A stretch of DNA of 50,399 bases, from assembly GCA_009701575.1 (NCBI GenBank), contig WLJX01000008.1:1-50399 (forward strand). The letters run 5' to 3'. Below the pieces are notes generated by a model that worked only from the letters and a program-made list of their open reading frames with translations, was not told where the DNA came from and made no database searches. The translations under genes were made by a program, and so were the position numbers. Source of the DNA: Actinomycetota bacterium. GTDB taxonomy: Bacteria > Actinomycetota > Actinomycetes > Nanopelagicales > Nanopelagicaceae. Below are positions 7,514 to 17,268 of the stretch, piece after piece (position 1 is the stretch's first letter; each line of letters starts with the position of its first letter).

Positions 7514-7613
7514 ATTTCTCAGTTGTGGCCATCGCCGACCTCAATAACGACGCCCCTTCCCCGGCGCCGTTACCCCCAGTTCCGTCGGCCGGCGATGACC
7601 AGAGTTGAGAAAT
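7514..7613 (+). ncRNA. mraW RNA motif with extended outer stem
   Basis: The core is a hairpin (7545-7572): TAACG-A-CGCC pairs with GGCG-C-CGTTA, with one A/C mismatch, around the C-rich loop CCTTCCCC. The loop and its position directly before rsmH (mraW) fit the conserved actinobacterial mraW RNA motif as I remember it. In addition, 7514-7537 and 7590-7613 form a 24-position outer stem with two mismatches and two G-U pairs that encloses the core. It is presumably a cis-acting element of the wall operon; the ligand or mechanism is not known. Confidence 0.75.
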
Positions 7614-7666
7614 AAAAGTAATAAAGCAAAAAATATAAAGGGAAGCAATTATCGAAAGGGGAGAAG

Positions 7667-8617
7667 ATGCAAGATGCGCTACATATTCCAGTCGCACTAG
7701 ATCGTTGTATTGCACTGCTATCTCCTGCAATCGAATCAAGTGCAAATCCAATTGTTGTTGATGCAACACTTGGAATGGGTGGACACACCAGAGCGCTTCT
7801 GTTGAAGTATCCTCAATTAAAAATTATTGCCCTCGATCGAGACTTAAGCGCTATTGAAATTGCAACAACAAATTTGTCTGATGTTAGCGATCGAGTTGTG
7901 ATTGTCCACGCAGTTTATGATGAATTAGAACTAGTTTTAGCAAAATTAGGAATTAGCGAAGTTGATGGAATCCTCTTTGATTTAGGTGTTTCTTCAATGC
8001 AGCTAGATCAGGCGGAACGTGGTTTTGCTTATTCGCAGGATGCGCCTCTAGATATGCGCATGGATCAGAGTTCAGGTCCAACCGCGCTAGATATTTTGAA
8101 TACTTATTCCTATGGTGAATTAGTTCGAGTAATCCGAAATTATGGCGAAGAAAAATTCGCAACAAAAATCGCTGATAATGTAATTAAAGCGCGTGAAGCC
8201 GGAACTTTAAGAACCACAAAGGATTTAGCTGACATCGTAAAGGCCAGTATTCCTGCACCCGCACGTCGAACAGGTGGAAATCCTGCAAAGCGAACATTCC
8301 AAGCGCTCCGGATTGAAGTAAATCAAGAGTTAGCGGTTTTAGAGCGAGCGATGCCCCAAGCAATAAAAGCAATCCGGATCGGTGGCCGACTAGTTGTTAT
8401 GTCGTATCAATCTCTCGAAGACAAGATTGTGAAGAAGGCGTTATCGGAAGTTGTAGCTTCACATTCTCCTCTTGGATTGCCATTCGATCTTCCTAATTCT
8501 GCTGCGAGTTATAAGTTGGTAATTAATGGCAGTGAAGGTGCGAATGTCGCTGAAATTGAAATAAATGCTCGTGCGCAATCTATGCGCCTTCGTGCTCTTG
8601 AGAGGGTGGCGGCATAA
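7667..8617 (+). CDS. rsmH: 16S rRNA (cytosine-1402-N4)-methyltransferase RsmH (MraW)
   Basis: RsmH methylates N4 of C1402 in the decoding centre of 16S rRNA. The 316-residue protein has the S-adenosylmethionine motif V-V-D-A-T-L-G-M-G-G-H at residues 25-35. It also has the family motifs F-D-L-G-V-S-S-M-Q-L-D, R-G-F-A-Y, D-M-R-M-D and the late S-Y-Q-S-L-E-D. AAAGGGGAG lies just before the ATG. It is the first gene after the mraW RNA leader, and its stop overlaps the start of the next gene (TAATG). Confidence 0.95.
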   Translation: MQDALHIPVALDRCIALLSPAIESSANPIVVDATLGMGGHTRALLLKYPQLKIIALDRDLSAIEIATTNLSDVSDRVVIVHAVYDELELVLAKLGISEVDGILFDLGVSSMQLDQAERGFAYSQDAPLDMRMDQSSGPTALDILNTYSYGELVRVIRNYGEEKFATKIADNVIKAREAGTLRTTKDLADIVKASIPAPARRTGGNPAKRTFQALRIEVNQELAVLERAMPQAIKAIRIGGRLVVMSYQSLEDKIVKKALSEVVASHSPLGLPFDLPNSAASYKLVINGSEGANVAEIEINARAQSMRLRALERVAA

Positions 8618-9003
8618 TGGCAATTCTTGCGCTTCCTCCACTAATTCGACCACGCCTTGCCCTTAAGCAAGTTATCGAAAGTGTCTCTGAAGCGCAATCT
8701 TCTGTTACATCACAGAAGTTAGATACTAGAAAATTTATCCTAGTAATGGCGAGTTGTGTGACGCTAAATCTTCTTGTAATTGCCGGCATAAATATCCTAA
8801 TGACGCAGGATGCTTTCACATTACAGCACCTTAAATCTCAGCGGAATACTGCGATGGATAAGAAGGATGCAATTCTAAATCAGGTAAATTTAATGAACTC
8901 ACCTTCAAATTTGGCGCGAGTCGCCCAAGATATGGGAATGGTCCCGGCAGCAAAAATTGGATATTTGAATTATTCCGAGATGACTAAGGTGGAAAAACCA
9001 TGA
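8617..9003 (+). CDS. ftsL: FtsL-like septum protein
   Basis: This 128-residue single-pass protein has a cytoplasmic N-terminal part of about 43 residues, one membrane helix (about residues 44-63) and a short extracellular helical segment with heptad-like spacing (about 65-100). It ends in an A-R-V-A-Q-D-M-G-M-V pattern typical of FtsL/DivIC proteins. Sequence identity in this family is always low, so the call rests on topology and on position between rsmH and ftsI. It would join FtsQ in activating FtsW and FtsI at the septum. It overlaps its neighbours by TAATG upstream and ATGA downstream. Confidence 0.8.
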   Translation: MAILALPPLIRPRLALKQVIESVSEAQSSVTSQKLDTRKFILVMASCVTLNLLVIAGINILMTQDAFTLQHLKSQRNTAMDKKDAILNQVNLMNSPSNLARVAQDMGMVPAAKIGYLNYSEMTKVEKP

Positions 9004-10793
9004 GCCACCACAATTTAGTTCACAAGCGGATTCGTACCTTGCTCTTTGCTACCTTTGCACTTTTTGGCGTAATTGTCGCTCAACTCTTTTCAGTACAGGT
9101 TGTTCGCGCGGGAACTATTAGCGAGCGAGCTGCAAATGAATTACTCCGAACTTCAATCTTATTGGCGCCTCGTGGCGTAATAAGTGATATCAATGGTGTA
9201 GAACTTGCTCGCAGTGTGGCTGCGATAACAATCGTTGTTGATCAAACCCAAATAAATGATGCAAAATTAACGGCAAAGATTACTGCTCCAATATTGCAGA
9301 TGGGTGAGGCAGAACTCGAAGCTTTGTATATCGGACCTCTTAAGTACAAAATTATTGTTAAGAACGCTAAGCCTGCAATGTGGTCAAAATTGCAGAGCAC
9401 AATTGCTAACTACAACAGAGAAGTTTTAAAGCAGAAAGCCGGCTTAAGTAAACGCGTTCTAGGCTTCTTCTCGGAGCGGAGTTACGTCCGTGAATATCCG
9501 ACCGGAACTTTGGCCTCATCACTTATTGGTTTCATTAATCATGAGGGCGTTGGAGCGGCTGGAATTGAAAGTAGTTTAAATGGAGAACTCTCTGGAACAA
9601 ACGGCCAATATGTTTACGAGAATGGCGCCGGAACAATTATTCCTGGATCAGCAAAGATTAGAACTGAAGCGAAAGCGGGAACTTCGATTCGCCTCACGAT
9701 TGACCGTGATATTCAATGGGTGGCACAAGATGCAATAAGCAAAGCGGTGAAGAGTTCAAACGCTAAATCTGGAACTGTAATAGTTATGGATCCAAAGACG
9801 GGCGCCATTATCGCGCAAGCAAGTGCACCTACTTATAATCCGTCAAAGCCTATTGTTGGAAATCTAGACATAATTCGAAACCCTGCAGTTCAAGATTCCT
9901 ATAATCCTGGTTCTACTGGAAAAGTTATTACTTATGCCGCGGCACTTGAAGAGAAGAAATTAACTCCTAACTCGGTTTACATGACGCCTTATTCGATGCG
10001 AGTAGCCGGCACACTATTCAAAGATCATGAGAAGCATCCGACTCAATATCTAACGGCGACCGGCGCACTTGCGGTTTCAAGTAACACTGCAGCGATAAAA
10101 ATAGGGCAACAATTAGGTAGTGACACTCTTTATAAGTACTTAACAGATTTTGGTATTGGGCAGTACACAGGTTCACATTTACCAGGTGAAACTCCAGGAA
10201 TTCTCGCGCCGGTAGCTAAGTGGTCAGGGACTTCACTTCCAACGTTTGCATTTGGCCAGGGCTATTCTGTTACCGCACTTCAATCGACCAGCGTATTTGC
10301 GACAATTGCAAATAACGGTCTCCGGGTAACGCCGACAGTTGTTGCTGGTACGACTGATGCCAGTGGAAATTACATTCCGGCTAAAGATCAGAAAACTAAG
10401 CGCGTAATTAGCGTCGAAACTGCTACGGAAATTCGCAAGATGTTAGAGAGCGTAGTTTCAGGAAACGGTACTGCACCTACTGCTGCAATTAGCGGTTATC
10501 GAGTTGCCGGCAAGACTGGAACAGCTATGCGCTTTGATCCGAACTGTTCTTGCTACAGCGGGTACACCGCATCCTTCATTGGTTTTGCGCCAGCAGATAA
10601 GCCGGCATATGTTGTCAGCGTTACGATTCAAGAGCCAAAGGGAATGCACTGGGGTGGAGCGCTTGGTGGTCCGGTCTTCGCAAAAGTTATGAAATTTGTT
10701 CTGCAATCAAAGAATATTGCGCCTTCAACAACAAAGCTAAAGGCCTATCCACTAACTAAGGCCGAGCTTAAGAAAAGCGCAAGTGCAAAATGA
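9000..10793 (+). CDS. ftsI: Septal peptidoglycan transpeptidase FtsI (PBP3)
   Basis: FtsI cross-links septal peptidoglycan outside the membrane. The 597-residue protein has an N-terminal membrane anchor (about residues 13-35), a dimerisation domain starting near residue 58 (A-P-R-G-V-I-S-D), and a penicillin-binding transpeptidase domain. The active-site motifs are S305-T-G-K308, S360-S-N362 and K505-T-G. There is no PASTA domain. The length matches class B PBPs. It overlaps ftsL and murE by ATGA, and its partner transglycosylase FtsW is encoded further down the same operon. Confidence 0.95.
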   Translation: MSHHNLVHKRIRTLLFATFALFGVIVAQLFSVQVVRAGTISERAANELLRTSILLAPRGVISDINGVELARSVAAITIVVDQTQINDAKLTAKITAPILQMGEAELEALYIGPLKYKIIVKNAKPAMWSKLQSTIANYNREVLKQKAGLSKRVLGFFSERSYVREYPTGTLASSLIGFINHEGVGAAGIESSLNGELSGTNGQYVYENGAGTIIPGSAKIRTEAKAGTSIRLTIDRDIQWVAQDAISKAVKSSNAKSGTVIVMDPKTGAIIAQASAPTYNPSKPIVGNLDIIRNPAVQDSYNPGSTGKVITYAAALEEKKLTPNSVYMTPYSMRVAGTLFKDHEKHPTQYLTATGALAVSSNTAAIKIGQQLGSDTLYKYLTDFGIGQYTGSHLPGETPGILAPVAKWSGTSLPTFAFGQGYSVTALQSTSVFATIANNGLRVTPTVVAGTTDASGNYIPAKDQKTKRVISVETATEIRKMLESVVSGNGTAPTAAISGYRVAGKTGTAMRFDPNCSCYSGYTASFIGFAPADKPAYVVSVTIQEPKGMHWGGALGGPVFAKVMKFVLQSKNIAPSTTKLKAYPLTKAELKKSASAK

Positions 10794-12271
10794 TTCGGCC
10801 AGTATCTGATTTCTCTAAATCAGCAGCCGAACTATCACGTTTTATCGGTGTTGAATCAAAACTGAGCTTTCAATTTACTGGAATTACTTCAACATCTACT
10901 TCGGTTGAGGTCGGTGATCTCTTTGTTGCACTTCCTGGTACAAATGCACACGGGGCAACTTACGTCGATGAGATTATTGCAAATGGAGCGGTCGGAGTTA
11001 TCACGGATTTAAAGGGCGCTGAAATAGTTGGCACAAAGCTTCCAACAATAATTATCGGAGATCCACGGCGCGCTCTTGGGGATATTTGTTCTTGGTTTTA
11101 TGGCTCTCCATCTAGTTCCTTAAAGATTGCAGGAATTACGGGAACAAACGGTAAAACTACTACGACAACAATCTTGAATCAGATCCTTAAATTCGCAGAT
11201 AAATCAACTGGCTTGATAGGAACCATTGGCATTGAGATTGGGCCAGAAAAATCCCTGGCCAACTTCACAACGCCAGAGGCAAGCGAACTACAAAGTCTAT
11301 TTGCAGTTATGCAAGAGCGTCATATCTCACATGTCGCTATGGAGGTAAGCAGCCATGCGCTAGAAGCGAGGCGCGTATCAGGCACAAAATTTGCATTGGT
11401 TGGCTTTACTAATTTAACGCAAGATCATTTAGATTTCCATGGTGACATGAATTCATATTTTGCTGCGAAATCTAAATTATTCACCAATGAGTATTGCGAG
11501 TTGGGCTTTATTAATATTGATGATGCTTATGGCAAAGAACTATTTAATACCGCGCAGATTCCAGTTATTTCTCTCTCCAGAGAGAATCGCACTGCGCAAT
11601 GGCACTTTGAGCGATGTGAAATAAAACCCCGTGGATATTTAATTGCGATTCGGGGAACCGGTGGGATTCTTATTGAGGGTGAAGTCAATTTAATTGGTGA
11701 TCACAACTTAGATAATGTTTTAATGGCTGTTGCAATGGCATCAGAATTCGAAGTCGACCCGTTAGTTATTGGAAATAGTTTGGCGCATTTGCAAGGCGCT
11801 GCTGGCCGATTAGAGAGCGTCGATATTGGACAGAAGTTCATAGCTTTAGTCGATTACGCACACACTCCTGATGCAGTAACAAGAACACTTTCCACACTTC
11901 GCAAGAGCGTTGATGGTCGCATCATTGCTGTTCTAGGTTGCGGAGGAGATCGGGATAAAACTAAACGCCCAATTATGGGGCGCGAATTGTTAGCCGGCTC
12001 CGACGTTGCAATTTTTACTAGCGACAATCCCCGCAGCGAGAAGCCTGAAACAATTCTCGAAGAGATGGTTAGTGGGCTCACTCTCGGAGAAAGTGCTTCA
12101 GTAACTGTAGATCGGCGAGAAGCAATCGCGCTAGCGGTTACGAGTGCGCTCCCTGGTGATTGTGTAGTCGTACTTGGTAAAGGACATGAAGTTGGGCAGG
12201 AGATTGCTGGTAAGAAATATGCTTTTGACGATCGAATTGAGCTGGCACGCGCAATCGAGGAGCTGGCATGA
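10790..12271 (+). CDS. murE: UDP-MurNAc-L-Ala-D-Glu:meso-diaminopimelate ligase MurE
   Basis: MurE adds the third residue to the wall stem peptide in the cytoplasm. The 493-residue protein has the ATP loop G-I-T-G-T-N-G-K-T-T-T near residue 116. It carries the substrate motif D-N-P-R-S-E near residue 408, which marks meso-diaminopimelate specificity rather than lysine. All three Mur-ligase domains are complete. The start overlaps the ftsI stop by ATGA, and its stop overlaps murF in the same way. Confidence 0.95.
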   Translation: MIRPVSDFSKSAAELSRFIGVESKLSFQFTGITSTSTSVEVGDLFVALPGTNAHGATYVDEIIANGAVGVITDLKGAEIVGTKLPTIIIGDPRRALGDICSWFYGSPSSSLKIAGITGTNGKTTTTTILNQILKFADKSTGLIGTIGIEIGPEKSLANFTTPEASELQSLFAVMQERHISHVAMEVSSHALEARRVSGTKFALVGFTNLTQDHLDFHGDMNSYFAAKSKLFTNEYCELGFINIDDAYGKELFNTAQIPVISLSRENRTAQWHFERCEIKPRGYLIAIRGTGGILIEGEVNLIGDHNLDNVLMAVAMASEFEVDPLVIGNSLAHLQGAAGRLESVDIGQKFIALVDYAHTPDAVTRTLSTLRKSVDGRIIAVLGCGGDRDKTKRPIMGRELLAGSDVAIFTSDNPRSEKPETILEEMVSGLTLGESASVTVDRREAIALAVTSALPGDCVVVLGKGHEVGQEIAGKKYAFDDRIELARAIEELA

Positions 12272-13656
12272 TCCAATTAACTTTAAATGAGATTGCAAGG
12301 ATTGTTAACGGTGAAGTATTAAATGGTGATGGTGCGAAGATGACTTCGGCTTATCCGGTAATAAACTCGCAGCACGCTAGTTCAGAAACTTTTTTTGTGG
12401 CATTTGTTGGAGAGAAAGTTGACGGTCACGAATTCATTGACGCAGCTATCTCAAATGGTGCGCAATTTGCCCTTGTTAGCAGAGATTGCAGTGCCCTTTC
12501 AATCAAAGTTGCAGATGTAAAAATCGCACTTACTTTGTTGGCCACCTATGTGCGAGAACAATTGCAAGCCATGACTGTAATTGGAATCACCGGTTCGCAA
12601 GGTAAGACGACGACCAAGGATTTACTGCGCCATATCCTGAGCGTAGCTGGCGAGACAATTGCGCCCGCTGAATCACTTAATAATGAACTTGGAGTTCCAT
12701 TATTGATTTTGCGTTGTACTAATACAACGAAATATTGCATCGTCGAAATGGGTGCAAGGCACATGGGAGATATTGCCCATCTTGCGGAGATTGCCAAGCC
12801 AAAAATAGGTGTTGTACTTGGCGTCGGCAAGGCTCATGTCGGGGAATTTGGGAGCCGCGAAATTATTGCTAAGGCAAAATCTGAATTGATTACATCACTT
12901 ACTCCTGGCGGCATCGCAATTCTTGGAACTTATGATGAATTCGCCCCAAAGATGGAAGTTCCAACTGGGGTGCGCAAAGTATTGTTCGGCGAAAAATCAG
13001 AGTGCGAAATCCGAGCCGCGGATATTGAAGTTCGTGAAGGTCGTGCTCATTTTGATCTTGTTACGCCAGATGGTCGCGCCGCAGTAAGTTTGCAATTACT
13101 GGGTCTGCATCAGATTAGCAATGCTCTCGCTGCAGCAGCAGTTGCTACAACATTAAATATTCCAATTGAAAGTATTTCTGCAGCGCTCTCAACGGCTGAA
13201 GTTTCTAGTAAGTGGCGGATGGAAATTTCTGAAGCGAGCGAAATCATCTTGATAAATGATTCTTACAATGCAAATCCCGAAAGCATGGCGGCGGCGCTGC
13301 GAACTTTGGCGCTTATTTCCCAGGAAACCGGGGGAGTTAGTTGGGCCTTTTTAGGCAAGATGCACGAACTCGGCGAGTCATCCGCAATGGAACACGCCGC
13401 AATTGGCAGACTCGCTACTGACATAGGGATAGATCATCTGGTCGTCATAGGGGCAGAAGAATTTCTCGCAGATTTGAATTTAAAGAGCAGTGGAGGCGAG
13501 AGCGCAGTGCATTACTTTAAAAGTAAAGAGGAAGCTCTCTCTATGATCGAACATTTTGCAGCAGGCGATGTGCTTTTAGTTAAGGCTTCACGTTCAGAAG
13601 AATTCGATTTATTAGCGCAAGCTATTACTGAGCGCTTATCGGAGGCTGCAGAGTGA
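12268..13656 (+). CDS. murF: UDP-MurNAc-tripeptide:D-Ala-D-Ala ligase MurF
   Basis: MurF adds D-Ala-D-Ala to complete the pentapeptide. The 462-residue protein shows the MurF-type ATP loop G-I-T-G-S-Q-G-K-T-T-T-K near residue 109. It also has N-N-E-L-G-V-P-L, E-M-G-A-R-H-M-G-D-I and N-D-S-Y-N-A-N-P-E-S-M, all MurF signatures. It lies between murE and mraY with 4-base overlaps on both sides, so the three enzymes are probably made in step. Confidence 0.95.
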   Translation: MIQLTLNEIARIVNGEVLNGDGAKMTSAYPVINSQHASSETFFVAFVGEKVDGHEFIDAAISNGAQFALVSRDCSALSIKVADVKIALTLLATYVREQLQAMTVIGITGSQGKTTTKDLLRHILSVAGETIAPAESLNNELGVPLLILRCTNTTKYCIVEMGARHMGDIAHLAEIAKPKIGVVLGVGKAHVGEFGSREIIAKAKSELITSLTPGGIAILGTYDEFAPKMEVPTGVRKVLFGEKSECEIRAADIEVREGRAHFDLVTPDGRAAVSLQLLGLHQISNALAAAAVATTLNIPIESISAALSTAEVSSKWRMEISEASEIILINDSYNANPESMAAALRTLALISQETGGVSWAFLGKMHELGESSAMEHAAIGRLATDIGIDHLVVIGAEEFLADLNLKSSGGESAVHYFKSKEEALSMIEHFAAGDVLLVKASRSEEFDLLAQAITERLSEAAE

Positions 13657-14714
13657 AGGGCATCGTTTTTGCGGGGGCGCTTTCAATCCTCTTAAGTTTT
13701 ATCTTCACACCAGCATTAATTCGCATTCTTTCACGGCGTGGAGTTGGACAAATGATTCGCGATGATGGTCCCAAGACCCATCATGTAAAGCGTGGAACTC
13801 CAACAATGGGTGGCATTGTTCTAATACTTTCGACGATGGCAGCATATTTTGGAAGTCACTTAATAACCGGTGTTGGAATAACTGCTTCAGCGCTATTGGT
13901 TCTCGGGTTAATTATTGGGCTTGGATTAGTTGGATTTTTGGATGATTGGCTCAAGATTGCTAGAAAACAATCACTTGGACTAACTGCCAAACAAAAACTT
14001 TCGGGGCAAGCAATTGTTGCCGCAGTTTTTGCGTACGCCGGTTTAGGCTTTCAAGATGAAACCGGGTTAGCACCTATTTCTCAATACTTCTCTGGCGTTC
14101 GTGATACTTCAATAAAGCTTGGTATGGGACTTGTAATTGTTTGGATTATCTTTTTAGTACTTGGAAGCTCCAATGGCGTTAACTTAACTGATGGCTTAGA
14201 TGGCTTAGCATCTGGCGCTGCGATAATGACTTTCCTTTCCTTCATTGTGATTGGCGTATGGGAATTCGGACAGAGTTGCGCGGTTGCCGATGTGGCCCAG
14301 TGTTATAACGTTAGAGATCCACTCGACATTGCGGTTTTATCCGCCGCACTTGCTGGTTCATGCGCAGGTTTCCTCTGGTGGAATGCTTCGCCAGCAAGAA
14401 TATTTATGGGAGATGTAGGTTCACTTGCACTAGGTGGCGCGATTTCTGGAATTGCAATTGTGTTACGCGTTGAGGCGCTGTTGGCTGCTCTTGGCGGACT
14501 CTTCGTTCTGATTACGCTTTCAGTAATAATTCAGACTGGATATTTCAAACTCTCCGGAGGAAAACGCGTCTTTAAAATGGCACCGCTTCAACACCACTTC
14601 GAATTGCTTGGATGGGGCGAAGTGACAATTGTTATTAGGTTTTGGATCTTGGCTGGCATGAGCGTTGCCGCAGGGTTGGGACTCTTTTACGGCCAATGGG
14701 TTGTTTCACAATAA
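13653..14714 (+). CDS. mraY: Phospho-MurNAc-pentapeptide transferase MraY
   Basis: MraY transfers phospho-MurNAc-pentapeptide to undecaprenyl phosphate to make lipid I. The 353-residue protein has about ten membrane spans and the catalytic patterns G-F-L-D-D-W (near residue 90), N-L-T-D-G-L-D-G-L (near 176), F-M-G-D-V-G-S (near 251) and the histidine motif P-L-Q-H-H-F-E (near 310). The start is GTG, overlapping the murF stop as GTGA; the stop overlaps murD as TAATG. Confidence 0.95.
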   Translation: MKGIVFAGALSILLSFIFTPALIRILSRRGVGQMIRDDGPKTHHVKRGTPTMGGIVLILSTMAAYFGSHLITGVGITASALLVLGLIIGLGLVGFLDDWLKIARKQSLGLTAKQKLSGQAIVAAVFAYAGLGFQDETGLAPISQYFSGVRDTSIKLGMGLVIVWIIFLVLGSSNGVNLTDGLDGLASGAAIMTFLSFIVIGVWEFGQSCAVADVAQCYNVRDPLDIAVLSAALAGSCAGFLWWNASPARIFMGDVGSLALGGAISGIAIVLRVEALLAALGGLFVLITLSVIIQTGYFKLSGGKRVFKMAPLQHHFELLGWGEVTIVIRFWILAGMSVAAGLGLFYGQWVVSQ

Positions 14715-16087
14715 TGTCTTACATAGCCGAACTTGTTACAAAGAATATTTTGGTTGTCGGTGCCGGCACTACTGGTAAATCACTAGCGCGTTATCTCGCA
14801 AGTATTGGTGCAAATTTTTCAATTATCGATGAGAAGATTTCAATGTTAGATGGATTTGAAGTTTTAGATTCCATTCCAGATGATATAACTTTCGACCTTG
14901 CAATAGTTTCACCTGGTTGGCGTAAAGATCATTTGGTGGTGGAAGGATTGAATTCAAAGGGCATAGAGATAATCAGTGAGTTGGATTTTGCTTGGTTATT
15001 GAAAATGGAACTTAATCCAGATCAGAAATGGTTGGCGTTGACTGGAACAAATGGCAAAACCACTACGGTGCAAATGTTGGAATCTATTTTGATTGCCTCG
15101 GGGACTTCAGGAATTGCTTGTGGAAATGTGGGAGTAACCGTAGTTGAGGCAGTGACAAGTGAAAACAGGTTTTCGGTTTTAGCTCTGGAACTTTCATCAT
15201 TCCAAATTGCCTGGAGCTCATTGCCTGAATATGAGGCAGTCTCAATTTTGAATATTGCGGAAGATCACATCGATTGGCATGGAACTTTCTCCGAGTATGC
15301 CGATGCAAAAATGAAGTTGCTCTCACAATCCAAGGTTGCGATTCTCAACTTAAATGATCCGGAAGTAATCCTGCGCAGTGCAGGCTGGAATGGTCGTAAA
15401 GTATTCTTTGGACTAAGTACGCCACAAGCAGGCGAAATTGGCTTAGTAGAAGAGTTGTTAGTAGATCGGTCTTTTGTTAATTCACCAGAAGCGGCAGAAG
15501 TAATCGCTGAGTTATCTGATGTGAAACCAGCAGTTCCACACAATGTTTCGAATGCCATGGCGGCGGCAGGACTTGCGCTTTCCATAGGTATCGCGCACCC
15601 ACTTGTTAAATCGGGAATCAGTAATTTTAAAGTTGATAAGCATCGACTTCAAACGCTAGCGACCAAAGATGGCATTACTTGGGTCAATGATTCAAAGGCT
15701 ACAAATCCACATGCTGCAAGTGCGGCGCTACTTTCACATCTTTCCAATATTTGGATCGCAGGCGGGCTTGCAAAAGGTGCGAAGATGGATGAATTGATTG
15801 TGCGCACTGGATCGAGAATTAAGGCGGCAATTCTTATTGGGAAAGATGCCGAACTTATTGCCAAAGCGCTAGCAAAGCACGCACCTAAAGTGGCTATTCA
15901 CCGAATCTCAACTTCAACTAGCGCAGAAGATTTAATGGATCAAGTTGTTACATGCGCTGCGAACCTTGCAACAACAGGAGACACAGTTCTTTTGGCCCCT
16001 GCTTGCGCATCGATGGATCAATTTTCTTCATATGCCGAACGCGGGAATTTATTCTCGCAATCCGTATCAAAGTTGGTCGCTAAATGA
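14714..16087 (+). CDS. murD: UDP-MurNAc-L-alanine:D-glutamate ligase MurD
   Basis: MurD adds D-glutamate to UDP-MurNAc-L-Ala. The 457-residue product has an N-terminal nucleotide-binding pattern V-V-G-A-G-T-T-G-K-S, the ATP loop L-T-G-T-N-G-K-T-T-T near residue 112 and N-D-S-K-A-T-N-P near residue 322. The frame is open 72 bases further upstream, but that extension would lie inside mraY. ATG 14714 gives the TAATG junction common in this cluster and a normal MurD N-terminus. Its stop overlaps ftsW by ATGA. Confidence 0.94.
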   Translation: MSYIAELVTKNILVVGAGTTGKSLARYLASIGANFSIIDEKISMLDGFEVLDSIPDDITFDLAIVSPGWRKDHLVVEGLNSKGIEIISELDFAWLLKMELNPDQKWLALTGTNGKTTTVQMLESILIASGTSGIACGNVGVTVVEAVTSENRFSVLALELSSFQIAWSSLPEYEAVSILNIAEDHIDWHGTFSEYADAKMKLLSQSKVAILNLNDPEVILRSAGWNGRKVFFGLSTPQAGEIGLVEELLVDRSFVNSPEAAEVIAELSDVKPAVPHNVSNAMAAAGLALSIGIAHPLVKSGISNFKVDKHRLQTLATKDGITWVNDSKATNPHAASAALLSHLSNIWIAGGLAKGAKMDELIVRTGSRIKAAILIGKDAELIAKALAKHAPKVAIHRISTSTSAEDLMDQVVTCAANLATTGDTVLLAPACASMDQFSSYAERGNLFSQSVSKLVAK

Positions 16088-17268
16088 AGAAGCAGATAAG
16101 ACAACAGGGTCAGGCCTACGCAAACTTTCTATCAAAGCCAACCGCGGCGTATCTAATGATTCTAGGTAGTACTGGTGCGTTAGCAGGCTTGGGACTAGTA
16201 ATGGTTCTCTCTTCTTCTTCGGTAACAGCGCTATCAGAGAGTGGAAACACGTACGCAATTTTTCTCAAGCAATCACTCTTTCTGTTCGTAGGAATACTAG
16301 TTTCAATAGTAACTATGCGAATGAAACTTTCTCATTGGGAGAGCCTGGCTAAGCGCGCACTTCCGATTGGCGCGGTCGCTCTCATATTGCCAATTATTTT
16401 CGGTCAAGATATTAATGGAAATCGAAATTGGATTCCGATTGGGCCATTCACTCTCCAACCAAGTGAGTTCGCTAAGTTGGCGCTAATTCTTTACTGTGCA
16501 TTGCAATTACGTAAACATTTAGAACGTAAAGCTAAAGGGTTGCAATCAAATGCAGTAGGAATTGTGTCTATTGGTTCAGTGATCTTCCTGTTCTTGATTT
16601 TGTTGGGTCGAGACCTTGGAACTGCAATTATTGTTGCTGGAATTGTTTTTGGAATGTTATTTATCGCAGGGATTAACATCAAAGTTCTTCTTGGAATATT
16701 CTCGGTATTCGCTGCTGGCGGACTTGCGCTTTCCATCACCGAACCCGCTCGACTCCGCAGATTTAAAGCGGTTATTGATCCTTTTGCACCCGACATTTAT
16801 AAATTAGCTGGTTGGCAACCGGCGCATAGTTTGATGAGTTTGGCTAGCGGTGGCTTATTTGGTGTTGGGATTGGCGCCAGCAAGCAGAAGTGGGCCAATT
16901 TAGCTGAGGCACATACCGACTTCATTTTTTCGGTAATTGGCGAGGAACTTGGTTTACTCGGAACCCTGACAGTAGTTTTCCTATTTGCAATATTGATTTA
17001 CGCGATTTTCCGGGTTGCGATTGCAACTAAGGATATCTTCCAAAAATATGTTGTCACTGGAATCGGATGCTGGATTATTTTGCAGGTTCTAGTTAATTTA
17101 ATGACAGTTGTCGGGATTGTGCCAGTAATCGGAGTAACACTGCCATTTATTTCATACGGCGGATCATCCTTGATTGCTAACTGTTTGGCGCTCTCTTTTG
17201 TATTGAATGTAGCCCGAAGAGAACCACAATTCTTGGCAGCGCGTGTTGCTCATAAGGCGGCAAAATAA
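16084..17268 (+). CDS. ftsW: Septal peptidoglycan polymerase FtsW (SEDS family)
   Basis: FtsW polymerises lipid II at the septum together with FtsI. The 394-residue protein has about ten membrane segments. It has the SEDS patterns N-W-I-P-I-G-P-F-T-L-Q-P-S-E-F-A-K-L (residues 118-135) and P-V-I-G-V-T-L-P-F-I-S-Y-G-G-S-S near residue 349. Position between murD and murG, with ATGA and TAATG overlaps, favours FtsW over RodA. Confidence 0.94.
   Translation: MKKQIRQQGQAYANFLSKPTAAYLMILGSTGALAGLGLVMVLSSSSVTALSESGNTYAIFLKQSLFLFVGILVSIVTMRMKLSHWESLAKRALPIGAVALILPIIFGQDINGNRNWIPIGPFTLQPSEFAKLALILYCALQLRKHLERKAKGLQSNAVGIVSIGSVIFLFLILLGRDLGTAIIVAGIVFGMLFIAGINIKVLLGIFSVFAAGGLALSITEPARLRRFKAVIDPFAPDIYKLAGWQPAHSLMSLASGGLFGVGIGASKQKWANLAEAHTDFIFSVIGEELGLLGTLTVVFLFAILIYAIFRVAIATKDIFQKYVVTGIGCWIILQVLVNLMTVVGIVPVIGVTLPFISYGGSSLIANCLALSFVLNVARREPQFLAARVAHKAAK

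Noticed and set aside
11854-12276. Minus-strand frame of 140 codons inside murE
   Set aside because: Low-complexity Ser-rich translation opposite a well-conserved gene; no start signals.
14642-14713. Extended murD N-terminus
   Set aside because: Lies inside mraY; ATG 14714 gives the usual stop-start overlap and normal length.
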